This document shows, one piece after another, positions 45,147 to 54,210 of a DNA stretch of 64,000 nucleotides. A program made the translations under genes and the position numbers. The stretch spans positions 186,001 through 250,000 of the forward strand of contig JACRPA010000006.1 of assembly GCA_016214145.1 (NCBI GenBank), written 5' to 3'. Below the pieces are notes generated by a model that was given only the letters and a program-made list of their open reading frames with translations, had not been told where the DNA came from and did no database searches. Position 1 is the stretch's first letter; every line of letters begins with the position of its first letter. Source of the DNA: Rhodocyclales bacterium (lineage in GTDB: Bacteria > Pseudomonadota > Gammaproteobacteria > Burkholderiales > Rhodocyclaceae).

Positions 45147-46484
45147 ATGTCCTTCATGGAAAGCCAATTCAGGGACGTTGTCCGCCAGAAGATCGTCGAC
45201 AGCCAGGCGGCGCCGCTGCCGGCGCTGACGCGCCGGGATGTCCGTCTGCCGAAGATCCGCAACAAGGCGATGACGGTCATCGGCATGCGGCGCAGCGGCA
45301 AGACGAGCTTTCTCTGGCAGGAGCTGGCCCGCCGTCATGCGGGCGGCGTCGGGCGGGAGGGGCTGCTCTACTTCAGCTTCGAGGACGAGCGGCTTGCCGG
45401 CATGACGGCGCGCGAGCTCGGTCTCGTGGTGGAGGAGTATTACCGCCTCAATCCGGACTGGCGGGGCGGTCGGCGCGCGACGTTCTTCTTCGACGAAATC
45501 CAGGCCGTTCCCGGCTGGGAAAGCTTCGCCCGTCGCCTGCTCGACAGCGAGGCGATCGATCTCTTCCTGTCCGGCTCCTCTGCCAAGCTGCTCTCCCGCG
45601 AGGTGGCGACCAGCATGCGCGGGCGCGCCGTCGAGGCCGTCGTCTACCCGTTCAGCTTCCGCGAATACCTGCGCCATCATGGGCGCGAGCCGAGGAAGCC
45701 GGCAGAACGCCTGACCAAAGCCGAGCGCTCCTCGCTCGACCGGCAGTTGCTGAACTATCTCGTGACGGGCGGCTTCCCCGAGGCGCAGGGCCTGGATGCC
45801 CGCGACCGGCTGGAACTGCTGAAGGGATACGTCGACGTCGTCCTGCTGCGCGACATCATCGAGCGTCATGCGGTTTCGCATCCGCTGGCCTTGCGCTGGC
45901 TGGTGCGCCAGTTGCTCGGCAATCCGGCAGGCTCCTTCAGCATCAGCAAGTTCTACGGCGACCTCAAGTCACAGGGCATTGCCGTCGCCAAGGACACCCT
46001 GCATGGTTTTCTCGGCCATCTGGAGGACGCCTTTCTCGTGCGCGTGGTTTCCCTCGCCACGGATTCGGAGCGCCGCCGCATGGTCAATCCGCGCAAGGTG
46101 TATCCGATCGATCCCGGCCTGATCCCGGTTTTCGATCGATCGGGCAAGAGCAATCTCGGTCATGCGCTGGAAACGTGCGTACTGCTCGAGCTCGACCGGC
46201 GCGGCGCGGAGGTGAGTTACGTGCGCACACCGGGAGGCAGCGAAGTCGATTTCCTGGTCCGCTACCCGGCCGGCGGGGAGGAACTGATCCAGGTCTGTGC
46301 CAGCCTGGACGATCCTGCCCCGCGCGAGCGCGAACTGCGAGCCCTGGCCGAAGCTGCCGCGATCCATCCGCGCGCCGCCCGTAGCCTGATCGCGCTCGAC
46401 ATGCCGGCAGCGCCGGACATCCCGTCCGGCGTTACCCTGCACACGGCCGCCGGCTGGATGCTCGGTGAAGGCGATCATCGGTAG
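45147..46484 (+). CDS. AAA family ATPase with DUF4143 (AAA_14 type)
   Basis: A 445-residue P-loop ATPase. Walker A is GMRRSGKTS, Walker B is RRATFFFDEIQAVPGWESF, and SGSSAKLLSREVATSMRGR is the sensor segment; the C-terminal half is DUF4143 with a PD-(D/E)xK-like strand (GGSEVDFLVRYPAGGEELIQV). The family is very common and poorly understood, and often looks horizontally moved. It has no link to polysaccharide synthesis. A palindromic operator abuts the start and a REP forms the stop codon (CGG TAG). An alternative start is the Met at 45156. Confidence 0.88.
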   Translation: MSFMESQFRDVVRQKIVDSQAAPLPALTRRDVRLPKIRNKAMTVIGMRRSGKTSFLWQELARRHAGGVGREGLLYFSFEDERLAGMTARELGLVVEEYYRLNPDWRGGRRATFFFDEIQAVPGWESFARRLLDSEAIDLFLSGSSAKLLSREVATSMRGRAVEAVVYPFSFREYLRHHGREPRKPAERLTKAERSSLDRQLLNYLVTGGFPEAQGLDARDRLELLKGYVDVVLLRDIIERHAVSHPLALRWLVRQLLGNPAGSFSISKFYGDLKSQGIAVAKDTLHGFLGHLEDAFLVRVVSLATDSERRRMVNPRKVYPIDPGLIPVFDRSGKSNLGHALETCVLLELDRRGAEVSYVRTPGGSEVDFLVRYPAGGEELIQVCASLDDPAPRERELRALAEAAAIHPRAARSLIALDMPAAPDIPSGVTLHTAAGWMLGEGDHR

Positions 46485-46561
46485 GTCGGCCTTCAGGCCG
46501 ACTTGGGCGGTCGTTGTCCCACGGGGATTTCCTTTGGTCGTCGGCCTGAAGGCCGACCTAC
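46481..46561. repeat. REP pair (type B / type B) at the end of the ATPase gene
   Basis: Type B unit 46481-46502 and inverted type B 46540-46561. The first GTAG includes the stop codon of the ATPase gene. Confidence 0.93.
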
Positions 46562-46607
46562 AGGACCCCACCCTTGCCCAACCCCATGATGTCGTGCTAG
46601 ATTCCAG

Positions 46608-46628
46608 TCCGTTCAACAATTGAACGGA
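46608..46628. promoter_or_regulatory. Palindrome at the start of the EPS regulator gene
   Basis: TCCGTTCAA and TTGAACGGA are 9-bp perfect arms separated by three bases, ending on the first base of the regulator's ATG. It is a likely autoregulatory site for the MarR-type protein it precedes and might also be used elsewhere in the locus. Confidence 0.6.
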
Positions 46629-47019
46629 TGTCTGTGACCCCTCGGGAAACCGCCCATTACCGTGTACTTCGCCTGATCGAGGAGCAGCCCGAGATCAGCC
46701 AGCGGGAGCTGGCGCGCGCCCTCGGCGTCAGCCTCGGCAAGACCCATTACCTGCTCAAGGCCCTGCTCGACAAGGGACTGGTCAAGGCCGACAACTTCCG
46801 CCGCAGCGACAACAAGCTGGCCTACGCCTATCTGCTCACCCCCAGCGGCATTGCCGCCAAGCTGGATCTGACCCGGGCCTTCCTGCACTGCAAGGAAAGC
46901 GAGTACCAGGCGGCGCGCGAGGAGATCGAGCGGCTGCGCAAGGAACTGGGCACGGCGGCCCACCCGATCGAGGCCGGGACCGCCGCTGCCGAGGTCAATG
47001 TTTCCACAGGGGAGGCCGT

Positions 47020-47023
<4 letters not shown>
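46628..47023 (+). CDS. MarR family EPS-associated transcriptional regulator
   Basis: A 131-residue winged-helix protein matching the EPS-associated MarR type: HYRVLRLIEEQPEISQRELARALGVS, then KTHYLLKALLDKGLVKADNF and a coiled C-terminus (AREEIERLRKELG). Such genes usually open exopolysaccharide or O-antigen loci in proteobacteria. It precedes the nucleotide sugar dehydrogenase with overlapping stop and start (GTGTGA). A palindromic site covers its start. Confidence 0.9.
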
Positions 47024-48309
<1,286 letters not shown>

Positions 48310-48378
48310 TGCCGGCAAAATCCTCTTTGGGGCTTGCCGCCCCCCCGATTTCTTAACCTAGCAAGGGCATTGACACTC

Positions 48379-49116
48379 ATGGATCCGATTTCCCAGTTCA
48401 AGCAGGAACGCGCCGCCGATATCGCCGCCATGGCCGGCGATGAAGATCTGAAGCAGAAGTCCCTCGACTGGATGCTGCACGCCGACAAGTACAAGTACAC
48501 GTACAACTACACATGGCTGGGCCGGCCGATCATCAAGTTCCCCAGCGACATCGTCGCCACCCAGCAAATCGTCTGGGACGTAAAGCCGGACCTCATCATC
48601 GAGACCGGGATTGCGCACGGCGGGAGCCTGATCCTTTCGGCGTCGCTGCTGGAACTGATCGGCGGGCCGGGCAGGGTCCTCGGCATCGACATCGACATCC
48701 GCGAACACAACCGCAAGGAGATCGAGGCGCATCCGATGATGAAGCGCATCGACATGATCGAAGGATCCTCGGTGGCCGAGGACGTGATGGCGCGCGTCAG
48801 GGCGGCTGCCGCAAAGGCGAAATGCGTGATGGTTTTTCTCGACTCCCTGCACACGCACGACCATGTCCTGAAGGAACTCGAACTCTATGCGCCGCTGGTG
48901 TCGGTCGGTTCCTACATGGTATTGCCGGACACCTTCATCGAATACTTTCCGAAAGGCTACTACGCCCACAACCGCCCCTGGGACGTCGGCAACAACCCGA
49001 TGACGGCGCTGCGCGCCTTCCTGGAAAAGAACAGGGATTTCGAGATCGATCGCGAACTGTGCGACAAGCTCATGATCACGGAAGCCTTCGACGGCTACCT
49101 TCGCCGCGTCAGATAG
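48379..49116 (+). CDS. Cephalosporin hydroxylase-type SAM-dependent protein (CmcI family)
   Basis: A 245-residue protein of the CmcI / rhamnosyl O-methyltransferase family. IIETGIAHGGSLILSASLLELIG is the cofactor loop, VLGIDIDIREHNRKEI and FLDSLHTHDHVLKELELY follow. In polysaccharide clusters such proteins probably methylate a sugar. ATG 48379 was chosen from alignment-like features; an upstream in-frame start lacks a clear ribosome site. Confidence 0.85.
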   Translation: MDPISQFKQERAADIAAMAGDEDLKQKSLDWMLHADKYKYTYNYTWLGRPIIKFPSDIVATQQIVWDVKPDLIIETGIAHGGSLILSASLLELIGGPGRVLGIDIDIREHNRKEIEAHPMMKRIDMIEGSSVAEDVMARVRAAAAKAKCVMVFLDSLHTHDHVLKELELYAPLVSVGSYMVLPDTFIEYFPKGYYAHNRPWDVGNNPMTALRAFLEKNRDFEIDRELCDKLMITEAFDGYLRRVR

Positions 49117-49138
49117 CCAGCCGGGTCGATTGCGGACC

Positions 49139-50041
49139 ATGCGCGTCTTGCTGAGCGGAGCCACGGGCCTGATCGGAGCTTCGGTCGCCGCCCGTTTGCG
49201 GCCGCAGCACACGCTGCATACATTGGGGCGGCAGGCCAGGCTGGTCGACGAGGCCGTAGACCTGTCGGATCCCGCGCAGATAGCCCGGCTGAAGCTGCCG
49301 GCGTCCGATTGCCTGGTGCATTGCGCGGGGGTCATCGACGAAGACTTCAAGTCCGACCCGATGGCGGCCTACCGGCGCGCCACGCTCGGCGCCGAAGCGC
49401 TGTTGAATGCCGCGGCGAAATCGGGCAGCAGGCGGTTCATTTATATTTCCAGCACGCATGTGTATGGCGCGCAGGCGGGCATGAAATCCGAGGACTCGCC
49501 CGCGGATCCGCAATCGCACTACGCGCTGGCGCACTTCTGCACCGAGCAGCTCTTCCGGCGCCAGGCCGGCGGCGGCATGGGTTCGTTTGCGGCATTGCGC
49601 CCCAACGCCGTTTACGGACTGCCGGCGCATCCGGAATCGTTCCAGCGCTGGTCACTCATCCCCTTCAGCTTCCCCCGCGAAGCAAAGGGAGAGGGGCGCA
49701 TCACCCTCAAGTCCAGCGGCCTGCAAAGGCGCAATTTCGTCAGCACGGCGGCGATAGCGGATATCGTCGCCCGCTGCGTGGAGGGCGATCTGGCCGAGGC
49801 GTCCGGCGCCATCAATGTCCTGGGATCGGAGACCGAAAGCGTTTACGAATTCGCCCAGCGCTGCCGGCAGATCGCCGAGGAGCAGCTCGGGCGCCCCTGC
49901 AAGGTCGAGCGCCCCCAGTCCGGCCTGGATTCGCCCAATGCCGGGATCGGATCCGATTTCTCCCTCGTCAGCCGGTTCCACCAGCAGCGCCCCGCCGAGG
50001 AGCTGAACGACTTCATCAGACGGTTCATCACGCTATGTTGA
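49139..50041 (+). CDS. NAD-dependent epimerase/dehydratase (extended SDR)
   Basis: A 300-residue extended SDR: LLSGATGLIGASVAARL, YISSTHVYG, and Tyr-Lys replaced by YALAHFCTE, so Lys of the usual YxxxK is His here. That substitution makes classical epimerase chemistry uncertain. ALRPNAVYGLPAHPES is the substrate region. It overlaps the acyltransferase gene by 7 bp. The product is not predictable, and it may be a non-catalytic or altered-reaction member. Confidence 0.82.
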   Translation: MRVLLSGATGLIGASVAARLRPQHTLHTLGRQARLVDEAVDLSDPAQIARLKLPASDCLVHCAGVIDEDFKSDPMAAYRRATLGAEALLNAAAKSGSRRFIYISSTHVYGAQAGMKSEDSPADPQSHYALAHFCTEQLFRRQAGGGMGSFAALRPNAVYGLPAHPESFQRWSLIPFSFPREAKGEGRITLKSSGLQRRNFVSTAAIADIVARCVEGDLAEASGAINVLGSETESVYEFAQRCRQIAEEQLGRPCKVERPQSGLDSPNAGIGSDFSLVSRFHQQRPAEELNDFIRRFITLC

Positions 50042-50523
50042 TCATCTCGCCTACCGCCAGAATCTCCCCGCTTGCCCATATCGAAGACTCCGTGCGCGGC
50101 ACGAGAATCGAGATCGGCGACGAGGTCCTGATCGATTCCTTCGTTCGCATCAACCCCAGCGGCGGCAGCGGCGACCTGATTATCGGCGCCCGCTGCTACA
50201 TCAACGCCGGCACGGTGATCTATACGGGCAACGGCATCGTCATGGGCGAGGGCGCGCTGATCGCCGCCAATTGCACGATAGCGCCGACCAACCACGAGTA
50301 CCGGCTGCGCTCGAAAACCCTCCTGGAGCAGGGATTCCTGCCCTCGAAGGGCGGCATCAGGATCGGCGCGGATGCCTGGATCGGCGCCAACAGCGTGGTT
50401 CTGGATGGCGCCGATATCGGCCAGGGAGCGATCATCGGGGCGGGCAGCGTCGTGTCCGGCGTGATTGAGCCATACAGCATCAACGTCGGCAATCCCCTCC
50501 GCAAGATCGGGGAGCGGCGGTAA
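50035..50523 (+). CDS. Hexapeptide-repeat acyltransferase
   Basis: A 162-residue left-handed beta-helix transferase, with repeats such as ISPLAHIEDSV, IEIGDEVLI, LIIGARCYI, IVMGEGALI, IRIGADAWIGANSVVLDG and the CatB/WbbJ-like TNHEY segment. It would O- or N-acetylate a sugar. Start ATG at 50035 overlaps the SDR gene. The flippase gene follows after 8 bp. Confidence 0.9.
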   Translation: MLIISPTARISPLAHIEDSVRGTRIEIGDEVLIDSFVRINPSGGSGDLIIGARCYINAGTVIYTGNGIVMGEGALIAANCTIAPTNHEYRLRSKTLLEQGFLPSKGGIRIGADAWIGANSVVLDGADIGQGAIIGAGSVVSGVIEPYSINVGNPLRKIGERR

Positions 50524-50531
50524 CCCGGGCA

Positions 50532-52034
50532 ATGCGCAAGAACCTGCTAGCAGCCTATTCCGGCATGTTGCTGAACATGCTGGTGCCGCTGATCGTCACC
50601 CCTTTCGTGCTCAAGGCGCTCGGCACGGAAGCCTACGGCCTGATCGGCATCGGCCTGATGCTCCAGTCGATACTGGCGTTCATGGAGGTGGGCTTGTCCG
50701 CCTCGCTTTCGCGCGCCTTCGCCGAGAGAACGGCCGCGCTGGATGACGCCGGCAGCCAGGCCGGCATGCACGACCTGCTGCGCACCCTGGAGTATTTCTA
50801 CCTGGCCCTGGTCGGCTTTGTCTGCCTTCTCGTGCTGTTCGTCTCGCCCCTCATTGCGCGCTACTGGATCACCGACCACGGGCTGCCCTATGCCATGGTC
50901 TGGCAATCCATCGCCCTGATCGGCCTGATGATCGCCATGCGTTTCTTCGTCTCCCTTTACGGGGGCGGGCTGGCCGGGCTGCAGCGCCAGGTCATGCTCA
51001 ATGCAACATCGATCGCGCTGAACGTGATCGGCAATGTCGGCGCGGTCGTCGTCCTGTTCTGGGTCTCCTCCGATCCGCGCGCCTATTTTTCCTGGCTTGC
51101 CCTGATGGGGGCGCTGACGGCCGTTGCCTTGCGCCTTGCCCTCGCCGCCGCGCTGCCGGCCCTGCCCAGGCCCGCCCGATTCGATTGGGACCAATGGCGC
51201 AGCATCAGGAAGTTTTCCGTCGGCATCAGCTCCCTCACCGTCACTTCCCTGGCGGTGACGCAGGCCGACAAGCTGCTCCTCAGCCGGTTGCTGCCACTGC
51301 GGGATTTCGGGTTCTATTCCATTGCATCGAACGTGGCGAATTTCGTGCAGCTCATCACCATTCCGGTGCAGACGGTCTATTACCCGCGGATGACGCAATG
51401 CCAGGCAAAGGGCGATGCGGTTGAATTGATCGGCACCTACCGGTTCGCCTCGCGCATGGTGGCGCTGCTGGTCTTTCCCCTGGGCTTCACCCTGGCCCTG
51501 TTCAGCCAGGACATTCTTCTTCTGTGGCTGCGGGACCCCATGGTGGCGGAACGGGTCCACGCGATCCTCAGCCTGCTGGTGATCGGCAGCACGCTGCTCA
51601 CCAGCCTGATGATGATGCCCTACGCCCTGACGCTGGCGCATGCGGATACCAGGATCACGCTCAGGCTGCACATTTTCCTGCTTTGCATCCAGGTGCCGGC
51701 GGTCATCCTTGCCGCCATCGAGTTTGGCGCGGTGGGCGCCGCCAGCCTGTGGTGCGCGCTGTTCTCCATCTACGGGCCGCTCTATGCATGGCGGGTCAAC
51801 CGGAAATACCTGCCCTCCAGCCATGTTCAATGGCTCTGGGCCTGCGTTCTCAGGCCGGCCCTGCCCGCGCTCGCCGCGGCCGTCGCCGTCAAGCAGGCGG
51901 TGACCGGTTTTGCCATACCGGCCAACTTTGCGATTCTGTACCTGCCGCTGGCCTGGGGACTGTCGCAGATGGCCGCATGGCTGGTTGCGCCGCTGCCCGG
52001 GCTCAAGCTGCGGACGCTGTTGCGCCCGGCGTGA
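50532..52034 (+). CDS. Wzx-like oligosaccharide flippase
   Basis: A 500-residue polytopic protein with about 12-14 helices and the polysaccharide-synthesis family N-terminus (NLLAAYSGMLLNMLVPLIVTP; EAYGLIGIGLMLQSILAFM). It would flip lipid-linked oligosaccharides across the inner membrane. An ABC exporter is encoded 1.4 kb downstream in the same locus, so the cluster seems to carry parts of two export routes. No Wzy polymerase is visible in the window. Confidence 0.9.
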   Translation: MRKNLLAAYSGMLLNMLVPLIVTPFVLKALGTEAYGLIGIGLMLQSILAFMEVGLSASLSRAFAERTAALDDAGSQAGMHDLLRTLEYFYLALVGFVCLLVLFVSPLIARYWITDHGLPYAMVWQSIALIGLMIAMRFFVSLYGGGLAGLQRQVMLNATSIALNVIGNVGAVVVLFWVSSDPRAYFSWLALMGALTAVALRLALAAALPALPRPARFDWDQWRSIRKFSVGISSLTVTSLAVTQADKLLLSRLLPLRDFGFYSIASNVANFVQLITIPVQTVYYPRMTQCQAKGDAVELIGTYRFASRMVALLVFPLGFTLALFSQDILLLWLRDPMVAERVHAILSLLVIGSTLLTSLMMMPYALTLAHADTRITLRLHIFLLCIQVPAVILAAIEFGAVGAASLWCALFSIYGPLYAWRVNRKYLPSSHVQWLWACVLRPALPALAAAVAVKQAVTGFAIPANFAILYLPLAWGLSQMAAWLVAPLPGLKLRTLLRPA

Positions 52035-52064
52035 ACCGCGACAGGCCGGGCCAGCGTTTCGGGT

Positions 52065-52093
52065 TTGGATCGCCGGTCGGTTGAGGCTATAAT
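52065..52093 (+). promoter_or_regulatory. Promoter inside the polysaccharide locus
   Basis: TTGGAT (52065-52070) and TATAAT (52088-52093) are 17 bp apart, 27 bp before the glycosyltransferase start. The -10 box is perfect and the -35 partial. It would start a unit from the glycosyltransferase through the ABC exporter. Confidence 0.55.
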
Positions 52094-52119
52094 GGCGTCA
52101 TATTTCAGCAAGCAGGAAG

Positions 52120-53433
52120 ATGTGGTTCAAAGGTGAATCCCCGCCCCGAATCGCCGGGATCCCCCGCCATCAACCCCGATCATTGTCGCGCATCGCAGTG
52201 AACAGCCCAACCTCCCCGGTTTTGCCCGCACAGGAGCAGGTGACGATTACAGTCGTCATCCCCACTTTCAACCGCTCCGCCCTGCTGTCGCGCGCCATCG
52301 AGAGCGTCAGAAGGCAAACCTACCCGAACTGGAAGCTCGTTGTCGTCGATAACGCCTCGCCCGACGACACCGCCGCGGTCGTGGCGGAAGCCATGCAACG
52401 CGACGGCAGAATCGGCTATCACCGCCACGACGAGAACATCGGCATGCTTGCCAACTGGGAATTCGCGATCTCCCGGGTGGATACCGACTATTTTTCCCTG
52501 TTGTGCGACGACGATTACCTGCTGCCGGATTTCTTCCAGGCGGCTGTCCGCGAGATCGCCCGCCATCCCGAAATTGGCCTCTGTTTCGGCCTGACCAACG
52601 TCGTTGACGACGACGGCAAGCACCTTTCCGTGGCGCCCAACGAAATGGCCACCGGCTATTACCCGGCCGGCGCAGGCGCGGCGGCCATGATGACCCTGCA
52701 GCATCCCGCCACTCCGGCGATCGTCTTCCGCACGGCCTGCTTCAAGGCGGTGGGCGGATTCGACCGGCGCTCCCTCTATGTGGCCGATCTGGACATGATC
52801 TTGCGCGTTGCCTTCAGGTATCCCGTCGAATTCTTCGAGGAGGAAGCGGCCTGCTATGTGGTGCATGCGAACAACAGCTTCAAGGACGTGACGGGATGGC
52901 ACCCCGGCCTGCTGAACCTGGTCAGAAACCTGAAGAAGCTGGATGCCGTCGAGCCGGCGCATGTCCGGAAAGTATTCGGCAGTTTCAGCCAGCACGCCGT
53001 AGTGCCGCTGTTCGCCCAATTCCTGAAAAGCCCGATAGGGAAATTCAACCCCGATATCCTCCTCAGCGCCTGTCGATGCTCGATCGAGATGCGGCAGGTG
53101 TCGAACACCTTCCTGGGCTTGCTGCTTGCCGTCTTCAGGCGGATCGGGTGGGCGATAAAGTGGCGCTGGAACCATCTGTTGCAGATAATGGCCGCCATGG
53201 CGGCAGTTTTGGCGGGTTTCAGGCAGCCCGCCCAGCGCGGGCAAGACGCCCCGGCAAAGGATATGCGCCGGTCTGCATGGGTGCTGGCGCCTTTTTACTG
53301 GGTAGGATTGGCCGCGTTTCTCGTTGTTTTCGGGATGGTGGAATTTGCCGCGACGTATCTGCTGGTCAAGCCGCTGGCGAAAGGCGGCGAATTGCTGGGC
53401 CGTTTGCGGCAGCGCTTCCTTAAGTCCGGTTAG
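52120..53433 (+). CDS. Family 2 glycosyltransferase with C-terminal membrane segment
   Basis: A 437-residue protein. The GT-A fold begins near residue 40: ITVVIPTFNRSALLSRAIES, VVVDNASPDDT, and the metal-binding LLCDDDYLLP; GGFDRRSLYVADLDMILRVA is the acceptor side. A hydrophobic segment near the end (VLAPFYWVGLAAFLVVFGMV) anchors it. The first 35 residues look non-conserved, and a GTG at 52198 is an alternative start. The ABC permease gene begins 3 bp after the stop. Confidence 0.88.
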   Translation: MWFKGESPPRIAGIPRHQPRSLSRIAVNSPTSPVLPAQEQVTITVVIPTFNRSALLSRAIESVRRQTYPNWKLVVVDNASPDDTAAVVAEAMQRDGRIGYHRHDENIGMLANWEFAISRVDTDYFSLLCDDDYLLPDFFQAAVREIARHPEIGLCFGLTNVVDDDGKHLSVAPNEMATGYYPAGAGAAAMMTLQHPATPAIVFRTACFKAVGGFDRRSLYVADLDMILRVAFRYPVEFFEEEAACYVVHANNSFKDVTGWHPGLLNLVRNLKKLDAVEPAHVRKVFGSFSQHAVVPLFAQFLKSPIGKFNPDILLSACRCSIEMRQVSNTFLGLLLAVFRRIGWAIKWRWNHLLQIMAAMAAVLAGFRQPAQRGQDAPAKDMRRSAWVLAPFYWVGLAAFLVVFGMVEFAATYLLVKPLAKGGELLGRLRQRFLKSG

Positions 53434-53436
53434 GCC

Positions 53437-54207
53437 GTGATCGAACATTTCGCCGCGCTCTATCGCTCCCTGCCGCTGATTTTGTATTTCGCATGGGGGG
53501 ACACCAAGGCCCGCTACCGCCGCAGCGTGCTGGGCCCCTTTTGGCTTGTCATCGGCACGGCCGTCGGGGTGGCCGGCTTGAGCTTTCTCTGGAGCGGGTT
53601 GCTCAAGGTCGACCGGGCCACCTTTGTGCCCACGCTGGCCGTCGGCATTGTCGTTTGGCAGTTCATTGCCGGCTGCGTTGCCGAAAGCCCGTCCGCCTTT
53701 ACGCGCAACGCGGCGATAATGCGAAACCTGAAAACGCCCTACCTGATCTTTCCCCTGCAGCTCCTGCTCAGGCAGCTGATAAATTTTGCGCACAACCTGG
53801 TCGTCGTCCTGGTCGTGCTGATCGTCTTCCCGCCCCCCCTTGGCGCCGCGCAGCTCCTCGTCATCCCCGGGATGCTGCTGCTGGCCGGCAACCTGTTATG
53901 GATTGCGATTCTGTTCGGCATGCTGGGCGCGCGTTTCCGCGACCTCGAGCAAATCATCGGGGTTCTCATCCCTCTGCTGTTCTTTCTGAGCCCCGTCCTG
54001 TATCGCCCCGACCAGCTGGGCGTCTTGGAACAGTTCATCTGGCTGAATCCATTCACCTACATGATCGGCCTGATACGGGATCCCATCCAGGGATTCGTCC
54101 CGGCGCCCTTCGTTTACGTGGTTTCCGCCGGCATGCTTCTGGCGGGCTGGGGGGCGACCCTCTGGCTGTACGGCCGCAGGCACAGCCGAATCCCGTTCTG
54201 GGTTTGA
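53437..54207 (+). CDS. ABC-2 type polysaccharide exporter permease
   Basis: A 256-residue permease of the Wzm/RfbA type with six hydrophobic helices; DTKARYRRSVLGPFWLVIGT is the conserved N-terminal amphipathic segment and LIPLLFFLSPVLYRPDQL the typical later loop. GTG start 3 bp after the glycosyltransferase. It forms the exporter with the fused ATPase gene that follows 3 bp later. Confidence 0.92.
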   Translation: MIEHFAALYRSLPLILYFAWGDTKARYRRSVLGPFWLVIGTAVGVAGLSFLWSGLLKVDRATFVPTLAVGIVVWQFIAGCVAESPSAFTRNAAIMRNLKTPYLIFPLQLLLRQLINFAHNLVVVLVVLIVFPPPLGAAQLLVIPGMLLLAGNLLWIAILFGMLGARFRDLEQIIGVLIPLLFFLSPVLYRPDQLGVLEQFIWLNPFTYMIGLIRDPIQGFVPAPFVYVVSAGMLLAGWGATLWLYGRRHSRIPFWV

Positions 54208-54210
54208 GCG

